From assembly GCF_001545035.1 (NCBI RefSeq), contig NZ_FCOJ02000041.1, forward strand, positions 1 to 64,000: a stretch of 64,000 nt of DNA, written 5' to 3'. The position numbers were made by a program, and so were the translations under genes. The notes under the pieces are model-generated. The model searched no databases, was not told the origin of the DNA, and saw nothing but the letters and a program-made list of their open reading frames with translations. Of this stretch, positions 22,542-33,426 are shown piece by piece (position 1 is the first letter of the stretch; the number at the start of each line of letters is the position of its first letter). This DNA comes from Caballeronia glebae. Its GTDB lineage: Bacteria; Pseudomonadota; Gammaproteobacteria; Burkholderiales; Burkholderiaceae.

Positions 22542-23753
22542 ATGTCGACTCGAACATCGACCGCGCTCGACGGCGGCAAGCACGTCGAACTCACGCGCGG
22601 CCTGATCGCGCTTTTCGCATTCTGCTGCGGCGCGATCGTCGCGAACCTGTATTACGCGCAGCCGATCACCGAATTGATCGCGCCGGATCTGCACATGGCC
22701 GGCGGCACGGCGAGCCTGATCGTGTCGCTCACGCAGATCGGCTACGCGCTCGGGCTGTTCTTCATCGTGCCGCTCGGCGATCTGCTCGAAAACCGCAAGC
22801 TCATGATCGCGACCGCGCTCGTGTCCATCGCGAGTCTCACCGCGGCCACGTTCACGCACACGCCCGGCTGGTTCCTCGTGATCTCGCTCCTGATCGGCTT
22901 TTCGTCGGTGGCGGTGCAGATTCTGATTCCGCTCGCCGCGCATCTCGCGGCGGACGAATCGCGCGGCAAGGTGGTCGGCACCATCATGAGCGGACTGTTG
23001 CTCGGCATTCTGCTGTCGCGGCCGATATCGAGCCTCGTCGCGGGCCACTTCGGTTGGCGCGTGATGTTCGGGGCCGCCGCCGTGCTGATGGTCGGCATCA
23101 CGACCGTGCTCGCCTTCACGATTCCGAGCCGTCAGCCGAATCATCAGGCGACGTATTTTCAGCTCATCGGCTCGCTCGGGCATCTCGTGCGCACGATGCC
23201 GGTGCTGCGTCATCGCTCGCTCTATCAGGCGCTGATGTTCGCGTCGTTCAGTCTCTTCTGGACCGGCATTCCCGTCGAGCTGACGCGGCATTACGGACTT
23301 TCGCAGACGGCCATCGGCATCTTTGCGCTCATCGGCGCGATGGGCGCGACTTCCGCGCCGATCGCCGGGCGTCTCGCGGACGCGGGCCACACCGTGCGCG
23401 CCACTTTCATCGCGTTGATACTCGCGGCGGTCGCGTATCTGCCTGCCGTGATTCATCCGGCCTGGGGCGTGGGCGCGCTCGTCGTGACGGGCATCGTGCT
23501 CGACTTCGCCGTGCAGATGAACATGGTGCTCGGCCAGCGCGAGATCTACGCGCTGCACGCCGCGAGCCGAAACCGGCTGAACGCGGTGTACATGACGAGC
23601 ATCTTCGTGGGCGGCGCATTCGGCTCGGCCTTCGCAAGCCCGCTCTACGAGCACGGCGGCTGGACGCTCGTCGCGAGCGTCGCCACGTGCTTTCCGCTCA
23701 TCGCGCTCGCGCATTTCATCGTGATCGGGCGTCATCACGCGGCTCGATCGTGA
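22542..23753 (+). CDS. MFS transporter, drug-efflux type
   Basis: This 403-residue inner-membrane protein has 12 predicted helices. The first half has NLYYAQPITELIAPDLHMAGG and the loop PLGDLLENRKLMIA, and the second half GRLADAGHTVRA, together the pattern of YnfM/YgaY-like MFS members. QREIYALHAASRNRLNAVYMTSIFVGGAFGS is a strong signature of that subgroup. The substrate is unknown. The gene is followed after about 145 bases by a LysR regulator in the same direction, which may or may not control it. The ribosome site is weak (CCAGGAA upstream of ATG). Confidence 0.82.
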   Translation: MSTRTSTALDGGKHVELTRGLIALFAFCCGAIVANLYYAQPITELIAPDLHMAGGTASLIVSLTQIGYALGLFFIVPLGDLLENRKLMIATALVSIASLTAATFTHTPGWFLVISLLIGFSSVAVQILIPLAAHLAADESRGKVVGTIMSGLLLGILLSRPISSLVAGHFGWRVMFGAAAVLMVGITTVLAFTIPSRQPNHQATYFQLIGSLGHLVRTMPVLRHRSLYQALMFASFSLFWTGIPVELTRHYGLSQTAIGIFALIGAMGATSAPIAGRLADAGHTVRATFIALILAAVAYLPAVIHPAWGVGALVVTGIVLDFAVQMNMVLGQREIYALHAASRNRLNAVYMTSIFVGGAFGSAFASPLYEHGGWTLVASVATCFPLIALAHFIVIGRHHAARS

Positions 23754-23897
23754 GTTTGATCCCGAACTCCGTCCTATACGCAAGGATGACGCGCCTGTAT
23801 CCACGGCTGATGGCGTGACGCCCTGCTCGAACGTATCGTGAGTCCATCGCGCGGCAAGAGCGCGCCGAACACGAACGGATCGGGAGGTGAAGCGGAC

Positions 23898-24854
23898 ATG
23901 GACAAGCTCTTCAGCATGCGCGTGTTCTCGCGCGTCGCCGAGACCTGCAGCTTCAGCGGCGTCGCGAAGGACATGGATTGCAGCGTGGGCATCGTCTCGC
24001 GCGCGGTCGTGGCGCTCGAAGACATCCTGCGCACGCGGCTCTTGCAGCGCACGACGCGTCGCGTGTCGCTCACCGACAGCGGCGAGCGCTACTACCGCAA
24101 GTGCAAGACGATCCTCGCCGAAATCGACGCCGCCGACGCCGAGGCAAGCGACGCCGCGACCGTCGCGCGCGGCCGTTTGCGCGTGCATGCCGCGCCCGAT
24201 CTCGGTCTCGCGCAGTTGATGTCGACGATCGTCGAATACCGGCGCGCCTATCCGCAAGTGACGGTGGATCTCAGGCTCTTGCCCGGCCTGCCGGATCTCG
24301 TGCAGGAACAGTTCGACGTGTCGGTGCTGTCGGCGGCTTCGCTGCCCGACTCGGGCAACACGTACAGGATCGTCGGACGCTTCCAGCGCGTGCTGGTCGC
24401 GGCGCCCGCGTATCTCAAGCGCCATGCGGTGGAATCGGTCGGCGATCTGCCGATGCACGCGCTCACGCGCATCAACGCGCCGTTCGCGCATCCATGCGAA
24501 TGGCACGCGGAACTCGCGCCGAATACGCCCGGCAGCGCCGAAGCCGTGGATCAGATCGTGGTGAACGACACCGAGGCGATTCGCGTCGCGTTGCTGGCGG
24601 GCGTGGGCGTCGGCGCGATGCCGCATTACTTCGTCGCCGACGACATCGCGGCCGGTCGGCTCGTGCGCCTCTTTCCCGACTTTGCGCTGCTGGGCGCGAG
24701 CGTGTATGCGGTCTATCCGTCGCGCCAGCATGTCGACGCGAAGATCAGAACCTTCGTCGAGTTTCTCTCGGCGTCGCTTCAGCGAAAATTCGATGTAACC
24801 GCGAGCCGTGCGGCGCGTTCCGTGGCGAACGCGCCGCAGCTCGTCACGGCTTAG
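23898..24854 (+). CDS. LysR family transcriptional regulator
   Basis: The 318-residue regulator has a winged helix-turn-helix at residues 1-60 (MDKLFSMRVFSRVAETCSFS, then SVGIVSRAVVALEDILRTRLLQRTTRRVSLTD in segments) and a periplasmic-binding-protein-like effector domain from about 90. The DNA-binding part is of the CrgA/DsdC-like class. The ribosome site GGGAGGTGA is strong and fixes the start; the earlier in-frame ATG at 23838 is not needed. The effector is unknown. The C-terminus runs into a 12-bp tandem repeat that also contains the stop codon of the convergent pssA gene. Confidence 0.85.
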   Translation: MDKLFSMRVFSRVAETCSFSGVAKDMDCSVGIVSRAVVALEDILRTRLLQRTTRRVSLTDSGERYYRKCKTILAEIDAADAEASDAATVARGRLRVHAAPDLGLAQLMSTIVEYRRAYPQVTVDLRLLPGLPDLVQEQFDVSVLSAASLPDSGNTYRIVGRFQRVLVAAPAYLKRHAVESVGDLPMHALTRINAPFAHPCEWHAELAPNTPGSAEAVDQIVVNDTEAIRVALLAGVGVGAMPHYFVADDIAAGRLVRLFPDFALLGASVYAVYPSRQHVDAKIRTFVEFLSASLQRKFDVTASRAARSVANAPQLVTA

Positions 24855-24892
24855 GTCGCGGCTTGGGTCGCGGCTTAGGTCACGGCTTGGGA
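24845..24892. repeat. 12-bp tandem repeat at convergent stop codons
   Basis: Four consecutive units of about 12 bases (YRCGGCTTRGGT) span 24845-24892. The first holds the TAG stop of the LysR gene (24852-24854). The third/fourth boundary holds the TGA stop of pssA read on the other strand. In the pssA frame the units would encode repeated Pro-Lys-Pro-Arg if the stop were not there. Confidence 0.7.
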
Positions 24893-25494
24893 ATGCGAAT
24901 ACGGCTGATCATCAGCGAGCCGGAAATCGCGTAGATCAGCACGAGCGGATGCATCGTGAAGCCGCCGAGACGCACCGTGCCGAGCCACATGCTCTCGCCG
25001 ATCGCGCCGGACCACGCGCCGATGGTCAATAGCAGCACGATGACAAACGACGTGGGAATGGGCGTGCCTTCGAAATGCGTGACCTTGCCGCCGCCGCCCG
25101 ACATCTCTTCGGTCGTGACGTTGTAGCGCGCGAGCCGCGACACGCCGCACGCAACGAAGTACGCCAGTATCACGCGATCGTAGAAACCGCGCATGCCGAA
25201 TCCGTAGCCGATGATCGCCGGCGCGACGCCGAACGAGATCACGTCGGCGAGCGAATCCAGCTCCTTGCCCAGAAGCGACGCCTTTTGACGCCAGCGCGCG
25301 ATGCGGCCGTCGAGCACGTCGAAGACGAGCGCGGCGAACACGAGCGCGCACGCGAGATAGATATGCAGCACGTCCGAGTCGTCGAGATAGGACATCGACG
25401 AGAAAAGCGCGCCCGTGCCGCATACCGCGTTGCCCAGCGTGAACCAGTCGGCCAGGTGGAAATCGCGGATCATCGAGAATCGTTTGGCTTTCAT
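24880..25494 (-). CDS. pssA: CDP-diacylglycerol-serine O-phosphatidyltransferase
   Basis: This 204-residue integral membrane enzyme makes phosphatidylserine, the precursor of phosphatidylethanolamine. The CDP-alcohol phosphatidyltransferase motif DG-x2-AR-x8-G-x3-D-x3-D is complete in DVLDGRIARW plus GKELDSLADVISFG. Six hydrophobic segments follow the expected layout, and the N-terminal FHLADWFTLGNAVCGTGAL is typical of bacterial type I PssA. Length is a little short at the C-terminus, where the reading ends in IRIPKP inside a tandem repeat. No psd gene is adjacent in the window, unlike the usual Burkholderia arrangement. Confidence 0.92.
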   Translation of the reverse strand: MKAKRFSMIRDFHLADWFTLGNAVCGTGALFSSMSYLDDSDVLHIYLACALVFAALVFDVLDGRIARWRQKASLLGKELDSLADVISFGVAPAIIGYGFGMRGFYDRVILAYFVACGVSRLARYNVTTEEMSGGGGKVTHFEGTPIPTSFVIVLLLTIGAWSGAIGESMWLGTVRLGGFTMHPLVLIYAISGSLMISRIRIPKP

Positions 25495-25596
25495 GCGTTT
25501 CTGTTTTCGTGACGGTCGGGCGGCGCCGAAGGCCAGCGCCGCGAGGCTTTCAAGTCTATCATCGCGCCCTCTTTCCTAGCACTCCGCATGCCCGGC

Positions 25597-25620
25597 AACC
25601 TGTACGCGAACGTACAGGTT
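25597..25620. promoter_or_regulatory. perfect 10+10 inverted repeat, probable MerR-family operator
   Basis: AACCTGTACG (25597-25606) and CGTACAGGTT (25611-25620) are exact inverse complements around CGAA. They lie just upstream of a consensus -10 box, overlapping the -35/spacer region of the MerR-type regulator's own promoter. That is the classic position for operators of this family. Confidence 0.75.
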
Positions 25621-25625
25621 TGCGT

Positions 25626-25631
25626 TATAAT
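25626..25631 (+). promoter_or_regulatory. -10 box TATAAT of the MerR-MFS operon
   Basis: A perfect TATAAT lies 34 bases before the regulator's start codon, directly downstream of the inverted repeat. No good -35 hexamer is visible at 17 bases; the sequences at 17-19 bases spacing fall inside the operator, as expected for a regulator-dependent promoter. Confidence 0.65.
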
Positions 25632-25664
25632 GCGCGGCTTCGACATTGCATTTTCGGTCCCCGC

Positions 25665-26171
25665 ATGTCCGCGACCAAGCCACCGCGCCTCACCATCCGC
25701 GACGCCGCCGAGCGCCTGCAAGTCACGCCGCGCACGCTCAAATACTACGAAGAGCGCGGTCTCGTGACGCCCTCTCGCAGCGAAGGCCGCTACCGGCTGT
25801 ACAGCGAGCAGGACCTGGAACTGTTCGCGCGCATCCTGCGCCTGCGCTCGCTCGGGTTCTCGCTGCAAGGCATCGTCGAAATGCTGAAGCGGCCGATGGA
25901 AACGCTCGGCGAAGGGCGCACGGGCTATTCGGCTTCGTCCTTGCGGGAGATCGAGGCAGCGCTCTCGCAGCAGATCGAATCGGTGGATGCACGCATCGCC
26001 GCCGTGCGCCGCGAGTTGAAGGAAGCGCAGGCGGTGCGCAGCGAACTCGCGAGCGATCTCGATTATTTGCGACGCAGAATCGCGGGTGAAAGCAAGGAAG
26101 TCCTCTTGCAGGAACGCATGGCCGCGCGCAAACAGCGCAAGGCGAAAAGCGCCGGGGACCTCGAAGAATGA
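25665..26171 (+). CDS. MerR family transcriptional regulator
   Basis: The 168-residue protein has an N-terminal winged helix (LTIRDAAERLQVTPRTLKYYEERGLVTPSRSEGRYRLYSEQDL in segments). A second helix-turn-helix follows (LFARILRLRSLGFSLQGIVEML), then a dimerising coiled coil (about 100-155: SQQIESVDARIAAVRRELKE, DLDYLRRRI). There is no cysteine-rich metal loop at the end, so a drug or organic ligand is more likely than a metal. The stop overlaps the start of the MFS gene (ATGA), giving coupled translation. A perfect palindrome at the promoter suggests autoregulation of both genes. Confidence 0.9.
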   Translation: MSATKPPRLTIRDAAERLQVTPRTLKYYEERGLVTPSRSEGRYRLYSEQDLELFARILRLRSLGFSLQGIVEMLKRPMETLGEGRTGYSASSLREIEAALSQQIESVDARIAAVRRELKEAQAVRSELASDLDYLRRRIAGESKEVLLQERMAARKQRKAKSAGDLEE

Positions 26172-27724
26172 TCGAAGCGTCATGGCGGCATCCGCGGCAG
26201 GTTGCGGAACGTTTTCTCGGCGATCTGTTTCCATGGGCGATCGCGCTCGCCACGGGCCTCGATTACTTCGACAACTCGATCTTCTCTTTCTTCACGAGCT
26301 ATATCGCGGGCGGCATCAATGCATCGCCCGATGAGCTCGTGTGGGCATCGAGCGCGTATGCGGTGACTTCCGTGCTCGGTATCCTCCAGCAGCAATGGTG
26401 GATCGAGCGGATCGGCAACCGGCGTTATATCGCCGGATGCCTCTTTCTTTTCGCGGCGGGCGCGGTAGCGGCGACGTTGTCGGAATCGTCCATCGAACTC
26501 GCGCTCGCGCGCGGCTTTCAGGGCTATTTCATCGGCCCGATGATGAGCGCCGCGCGCATCCTCATCCAGACCCGCTTCACGCCGCAGACACGCTCCGTCG
26601 CGACGCGCCGCTTTCTCAACATGATCCTGCTCGGCACTTCGCTCGCGCCTCTGTGCGGCGGCTATCTGGTCGCATCGCTGGGCTGGCGCGCGCTTTTCTC
26701 GTGCACCGCGTTCGCAGGCGTCGCGCTTGGCGTGCTGGCGTTCGTCGCCGTGCCGTCGACGGGCCGCGTGCTTCCCGAGGAACGCGGCGACGCGCATCTG
26801 TGGCCGTACATCATCTTCGCGTTCGCGCAGGGCGGGCTGCAGATCGTCATGCAGCAAGTGCGTTTCGAACTGTTCAGCACGTCGCCCGTACTGATCATGC
26901 TGAGCGTCGCCGCATTGCTGTCGCTCGGCTGGTTCGTGTGGCATCAGTGGCATCATCCGAAGCCGTTGCTGCGGCTCCATGCGCTGCGCGAAAAGACGTT
27001 TCAGGTGGGCATAATGTTGTACGTCGCGTACTACTACATCAGCAATGCGATGAGCTTTCTCGTCTCGCGCCTGCTCGAAGGCGGGCTCGCTTATCCGGTG
27101 GAAAACGCGGGGCGGCTCGTCGGTTTCACGTCGATGGTCTCGATCGCGACGGCCGTCGTCTATTTCCGCTACTCGGCGCGCATCAAGCACAAGAAGTGGC
27201 TGATCATGACCGGCTTTCTGCTGGCCGCGCTGATCGGCACGTGGATGATCAACATGCCGCCCAATGTGAGCATGCCGTGGCTCGTCGCGCCGATGGTCCT
27301 GCGCGGCATGCTGCTGCTTTTCATCGCGCTGCCGGTCGCGAACGTGACGTTCCGCGTGTTCGCGATCGAGGAGTACAGTCACGGCTACCGCCTGAAGAAC
27401 ATCGTCAAGCAACTGACTTACTCGTTCTCGACCGCGACGATCATCATTCTCGAACAGCATCGTGCCGCGCTGCATCAGTCGCGCCTCGTCGAGACGGTCA
27501 ATCCGTATAACCCGGCGTTTCAGAGCGTGTATGAAGGACTGTTCGGCACGTTTGAGCGCATGGGCCACGGCGCGGCCGAAGCGAAGAGCCTGGCGCTCGC
27601 CGAGATCGGCCGCATCGTCGCGCAGCAGGCTAACTTTCTCAGTTCGCTGGATGGCTTCTATTACATCATCGGCATTGCGCTTTGCGCGAGCGTGTTCGCG
27701 GCATGGCAGACGCGGGTCGATTGA
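26168..27724 (+). CDS. MFS transporter, DHA2-like efflux pump
   Basis: The 518-residue membrane protein has about 14 hydrophobic segments, fitting the drug:H+ antiporter-2 family. Segments include FPWAIALATGLDYFDNSIFSF at the start, RGFQGYFIGPMMSAARILIQT in the region corresponding to the antiporter motif C helix, and LVVASLGWR-like GGYLVASLGWRALFSCTAF. The hydrophilic part near 460-500 is larger than usual. It shares an ATGA overlap with the upstream MerR regulator, so it is almost certainly the regulator's target and exports the compound sensed. The exact substrate is unknown. Confidence 0.85.
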   Translation: MIEASWRHPRQVAERFLGDLFPWAIALATGLDYFDNSIFSFFTSYIAGGINASPDELVWASSAYAVTSVLGILQQQWWIERIGNRRYIAGCLFLFAAGAVAATLSESSIELALARGFQGYFIGPMMSAARILIQTRFTPQTRSVATRRFLNMILLGTSLAPLCGGYLVASLGWRALFSCTAFAGVALGVLAFVAVPSTGRVLPEERGDAHLWPYIIFAFAQGGLQIVMQQVRFELFSTSPVLIMLSVAALLSLGWFVWHQWHHPKPLLRLHALREKTFQVGIMLYVAYYYISNAMSFLVSRLLEGGLAYPVENAGRLVGFTSMVSIATAVVYFRYSARIKHKKWLIMTGFLLAALIGTWMINMPPNVSMPWLVAPMVLRGMLLLFIALPVANVTFRVFAIEEYSHGYRLKNIVKQLTYSFSTATIIILEQHRAALHQSRLVETVNPYNPAFQSVYEGLFGTFERMGHGAAEAKSLALAEIGRIVAQQANFLSSLDGFYYIIGIALCASVFAAWQTRVD

Positions 27725-27754
27725 TATCACCGCACGCACAGGAGGATCGCGACG

Positions 27755-28570
27755 ATGAAGTTCATACGTGCACTGGCGTTCGCAAGTCTGATGCTCGCCT
27801 GCGCCTCGTCGATGGCCGCGTCGCTCACGATCAACGTCGGCGGCGAGCGCTCGCTCACGACCGACCAGTTGCTCGCGCGCCCCGACGCCGCGACGATCCG
27901 CGTGCCGAACGACGTCGCGTTTCATCGCACGATGACGTATCGCGCGGTGCCGTTGCGCGCGCTGCTCGGCATCACGGAACTGCCCGCCGGCAAAGAGCTT
28001 CAAGTCACCGCCAGCGACGGCTTCGTCACGCACTTCTCCGCGAAGCTGCTGTTCGGCGCCGCGAAGAAGCGCGCCGAGCCATGGCTCGCGATCGAGTCGC
28101 CGAACGAGCCCTGGCCGCAAGCGCCGGGCGGCGCGGACATCGGTCCGTTCTATGTCGTGTGGATCGATCCGGCCGCATCGGGGGTCACGAGCGAGCAATG
28201 GCCCTTCAAGGTCGAGGCGATCCGCATTGCGCCGACGCTCGCCGCGCGGTTCCCGCAGATCGCCGTCGACAAGACCGTGCCCGCCGACTCGCCGGTTCGG
28301 CGCGGCCTGACCGTGTTCACGGCGCAATGCATGGTCTGCCACAAGCTGAACGGCGCGGGCGATGCATCGGTCGGCCCGGATCTGAATCTCCCGCATAATC
28401 CGACCGAATATTTTCAGCCGTGGGTGCTGAAGTCGTTCATCCGCAATCCGAAGTCGATTCGCGCGTGGGCCGACATGAAGATGCCCGGCTTCGACAGGAA
28501 CGCTATAAGCGACAGCGATCTCGATGCGGTCATCGCCTATCTCGGCTATATGGCCAAGCGCAAGAAGTAA
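27755..28570 (+). CDS. periplasmic c-type cytochrome with molybdopterin-oxidoreductase-like N-domain
   Basis: This 271-residue exported protein has a signal peptide of about 22 residues. Residues 25-165 resemble the fold found in sulfite-oxidase/YedY-type proteins (LTINVGGERSLTTDQLLA, TYRAVPLRALLGI, LQVTASDGFVTHFSAKLL), but lack the cysteine that binds the cofactor. The C-terminal third is a cytochrome c: CMVCH at 192-196 binds haem and Met243 in MKMPGF is the likely sixth ligand. GGAGG is upstream of ATG. It lies 30 bases after the MFS gene and may share its transcript. It probably carries electrons in the periplasm; partner unknown. Confidence 0.8.
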   Translation: MKFIRALAFASLMLACASSMAASLTINVGGERSLTTDQLLARPDAATIRVPNDVAFHRTMTYRAVPLRALLGITELPAGKELQVTASDGFVTHFSAKLLFGAAKKRAEPWLAIESPNEPWPQAPGGADIGPFYVVWIDPAASGVTSEQWPFKVEAIRIAPTLAARFPQIAVDKTVPADSPVRRGLTVFTAQCMVCHKLNGAGDASVGPDLNLPHNPTEYFQPWVLKSFIRNPKSIRAWADMKMPGFDRNAISDSDLDAVIAYLGYMAKRKK

Positions 28571-28580
28571 GCGGGTGCGC

Positions 28581-28985
28581 TCAGGCCATCGCCGCCACGC
28601 AATCGATTTCGATGTCGAAACCGCCCGGCCACGCCGGCACGTTGATAAAGATGCGCGCCGGCGGATTCGGTCCGAAGAAGCGCCCGTAAACCGCGTTGAC
28701 GACGCCGAACGCATCGACCGACGTGCAGTAGACATTGCACTTCAACACCTGATCGAGCGACGAGCCCGCCGCCTCGACGCATAGCTTCAACTGCTGAAGC
28801 ACGAGCTCCGTTTGCCGCTCGATAGTTGCGTCTGCAACTACTTCGCCGGTCTCGGGATCGAAGGGCGGAAAGCCCGACACGTAGACTGTATCGCCGTGGC
28901 GCGTGACGGCGGAAGTCGGCGCCTTGAAGCGTTCGAGCCACGTCGAAAGCGGTTCGACGCGGATGATTTCGCGAGCCATGTTCAT
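28581..28985 (-). CDS. RidA family protein
   Basis: The 134-residue protein of the YjgF/YER057c/UK114 family usually hydrolyses reactive enamine/imine intermediates. Family features are VTRHGDTVYVSGFPPFDPETGEVV, TELVLQQLKLCVEAAGSSLDQVLKCNVY and the active-site end ARIFINVPAWPGGFDIEIDCVA with Arg and Glu in the expected places. Two Met codons two residues apart are possible starts; GGGAG is closer to optimum for the second. It stands 21 bases downstream of a PEP-mutase-family enzyme on the same strand, so the two likely work on the same substrate. Confidence 0.88.
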   Translation of the reverse strand: MNMAREIIRVEPLSTWLERFKAPTSAVTRHGDTVYVSGFPPFDPETGEVVADATIERQTELVLQQLKLCVEAAGSSLDQVLKCNVYCTSVDAFGVVNAVYGRFFGPNPPARIFINVPAWPGGFDIEIDCVAAMA

Positions 28986-29006
28986 CGTCTCCCGTTTCTT
29001 GAAGAA

Positions 29007-29831
29007 CTACGCGCGCCCGTCGAAAATTCCGTTGAGGTCGTTGCCCGCCGCCGCATCTTTGAACCCGTCGAACCGGCCATCGGCGAGTCCTTGCGCGGCG
29101 CGCATGAATCCGCCCCACGCGGCGCGCGCGAGCCCTCCGCCGACACTCACGCGCCGCACGCCGAGCGCGGCCACATCGCTCAAAGTGAATTCCGACACGC
29201 CGCCGATCAGCAGATTCACCGGCTTCGGCGCGACCGCCTTCACCACGGCTTCGATCTGCTCGCGCGTCTTGATGCCGGGCGCATAGAGACAATCGGCGCC
29301 GGCATCGGCATACGCTTGGAGACGCGCGATGGCGTCGTCGATATCGGGCTTGCCCGCGAAGAAATTTTCCGCGCGGCCGACGAGCAAGGTGTCGCCGCCG
29401 CTCGCATCGATCGCACGTCGCGCCGCCTTCATGCGCGCCACGGCAACGTCGAGCGAAAACAGCGGCGCCGATGCATCGCCCGTCGAATCCTCGATCGACA
29501 AGCCCGCGACGCCCGTTTCCACCGCGAGCTTCACGCTCTGCGCGACCTCGTCGGGCGTGGCGCCAAAGCCGCTTTCGAAGTCGGCGTTCACGGGCAAATC
29601 GGTAGCCTCGACGATCTCGCGCAAATGAGCGAGCACCGCGTCGCGCTTCACGTGATTGTCCGCGTAGCCTTTGGACCATGCGAAGCCCGAACTCGTCGTC
29701 GCGAGCGCCTTGAAGCCGAGCGTCGCGAGATAGCGCGCGGAACCGGCGTCCCAGGGATTCGGCAACATGAAGCAACCGGATTCGTGCAGCGCGCGAAAAG
29801 CGGCGCGTTTCTCGGCGACGGTGCGGGGCAT
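29007..29831 (-). CDS. isocitrate lyase/PEP mutase family protein
   Basis: The 274-residue cytoplasmic TIM-barrel enzyme has FMLPNPWDAGSARYLATLGFKALATTSSGFAWSKG at the start, LPVNADFESGFG with the metal-binding Asp, GLSIEDSTGD and LLVGRAENFFAGK. These fit the 2,3-dimethylmalate/oxaloacetate-type lyase branch, but the KKCGH motif of true isocitrate lyases is absent. Such proteins cleave or decarboxylate 2-oxo or 2-hydroxy diacids. It is co-directional with the RidA gene 21 bases downstream. The exact reaction is not readable from sequence. Confidence 0.82.
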   Translation of the reverse strand: MPRTVAEKRAAFRALHESGCFMLPNPWDAGSARYLATLGFKALATTSSGFAWSKGYADNHVKRDAVLAHLREIVEATDLPVNADFESGFGATPDEVAQSVKLAVETGVAGLSIEDSTGDASAPLFSLDVAVARMKAARRAIDASGGDTLLVGRAENFFAGKPDIDDAIARLQAYADAGADCLYAPGIKTREQIEAVVKAVAPKPVNLLIGGVSEFTLSDVAALGVRRVSVGGGLARAAWGGFMRAAQGLADGRFDGFKDAAAGNDLNGIFDGRA

Positions 29832-29961
29832 GGCGTGTCTCCTGTCGATGAACGGGTCAGAACGTAGACAATACGCGATCGTCCGAAAGCGCGCTCGTCA
29901 CTAAGTCTCTCTTAAGCACTTGCCCACTACGCTTGAGTCTTTCCCTCGCATGAGAGACGGC

Positions 29962-30717
29962 ATGGAGCACACAAAAAATGCGCTCGCCAAGGTTCCCGAG
30001 CTGACCCTGGCGTTCTGGATCATCAAGATAGCGGCGACGACGCTCGGCGAAACCGGCGGCGACGCGCTCTCGATGTCGATGAACCTCGGCTATCTGATGA
30101 GCACGTTCATCTTCGCGGCGGTGTTCGTCGTCGCGGTCATCGCGCAAATCAGGGCCGACCGGTTCCAGCCCGCGCTCTACTGGATCACGATCCTCGCAAC
30201 GACGACGGTGGGCACGACGCTCGCCGACTTCGCGGACCGCTCGCTCGGCATCGGCTATGCGGGCGGCAGCGCGATCCTGCTCGCGTTGCTGCTCGCATCG
30301 CTCGCGGTGTGGCATCGCGCGATGGGATCGGTGTCGGTATCGACAATCGCATCGCCGAAAGCGGAAGTCTTCTACTGGGTGACGATCATGTTCTCGCAGA
30401 CGCTCGGCACCGCGCTCGGCGACTGGACCGCCGACAGCGCGGGCTTCGGCTACACGGGCGCGGCGATGATCTTCGGCGGCTTGCTGTTGCTGATCGTGCT
30501 CGCGTTTTACTTCACGAACGTGTCACGCACCGTGCTGTTCTGGAGCGCGTTCATTCTGACGCGGCCGCTCGGCGCCGTGGTCGGCGATTTTCTGGACAAG
30601 CCGGTCGCGAGCGGCGGCCTCGCGCTGAGCCGCTACGGCGCGTCCATCGCGCTCGTGATGTTCATCGTCGTATGCGGCTTTCTGTTCAAACAGCGGCCCG
30701 CGCGCGTGGCGCACTGA
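29962..30717 (+). CDS. multi-pass membrane protein, COG4705-like
   Basis: The 251-residue inner-membrane protein has about seven to eight helices. Four times the same short motif returns in a helix: TTLGETGGD, TTVGTTLADF, QTLGTALGDW and RPLGAVVGDF. This indicates an internally repeated fold with a conserved Gly/Thr-Asp pair, possibly a cation or anion site. It resembles the uncharacterised COG4705 membrane proteins, sometimes linked with manganese or stress genes. The start is one of two nearby Met codons (29950 or 29962). It converges on katG across an intrinsic terminator. Confidence 0.75.
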   Translation: MEHTKNALAKVPELTLAFWIIKIAATTLGETGGDALSMSMNLGYLMSTFIFAAVFVVAVIAQIRADRFQPALYWITILATTTVGTTLADFADRSLGIGYAGGSAILLALLLASLAVWHRAMGSVSVSTIASPKAEVFYWVTIMFSQTLGTALGDWTADSAGFGYTGAAMIFGGLLLLIVLAFYFTNVSRTVLFWSAFILTRPLGAVVGDFLDKPVASGGLALSRYGASIALVMFIVVCGFLFKQRPARVAH

Positions 30718-30727
30718 CGCGCGCCAC

Positions 30728-30753
30728 AAAAAAGCGGCGGCCCCGAAGGACCG
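30728..30753 (-). terminator. intrinsic terminator of katG with UUCG tetraloop
   Basis: Read on the reverse strand, a 10-pair GC-rich stem (GCGGCGGUCC with GGGCCGCCGC, one U-G pair) encloses a UUCG loop closed by C-G. Six T residues follow directly. This is a textbook Rho-independent terminator 35 bases after the katG stop. Confidence 0.88.
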
Positions 30754-30787
30754 CCGCGCTGCCTGCAACTTCAATCAACGTTACTGC

Positions 30788-33426
<2,639 letters not shown>

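Noticed and set aside
22455-24731. 758-codon reverse frame across the MFS and LysR genes
   Set aside because: It covers two real genes and the gap between them, with low-complexity Arg/His/Asp content and no family signature.
26180-28735. 851-codon reverse frame opposite the MFS, cytochrome and RidA region
   Set aside because: Same mirror-frame signature; it conflicts with three recognisable proteins.
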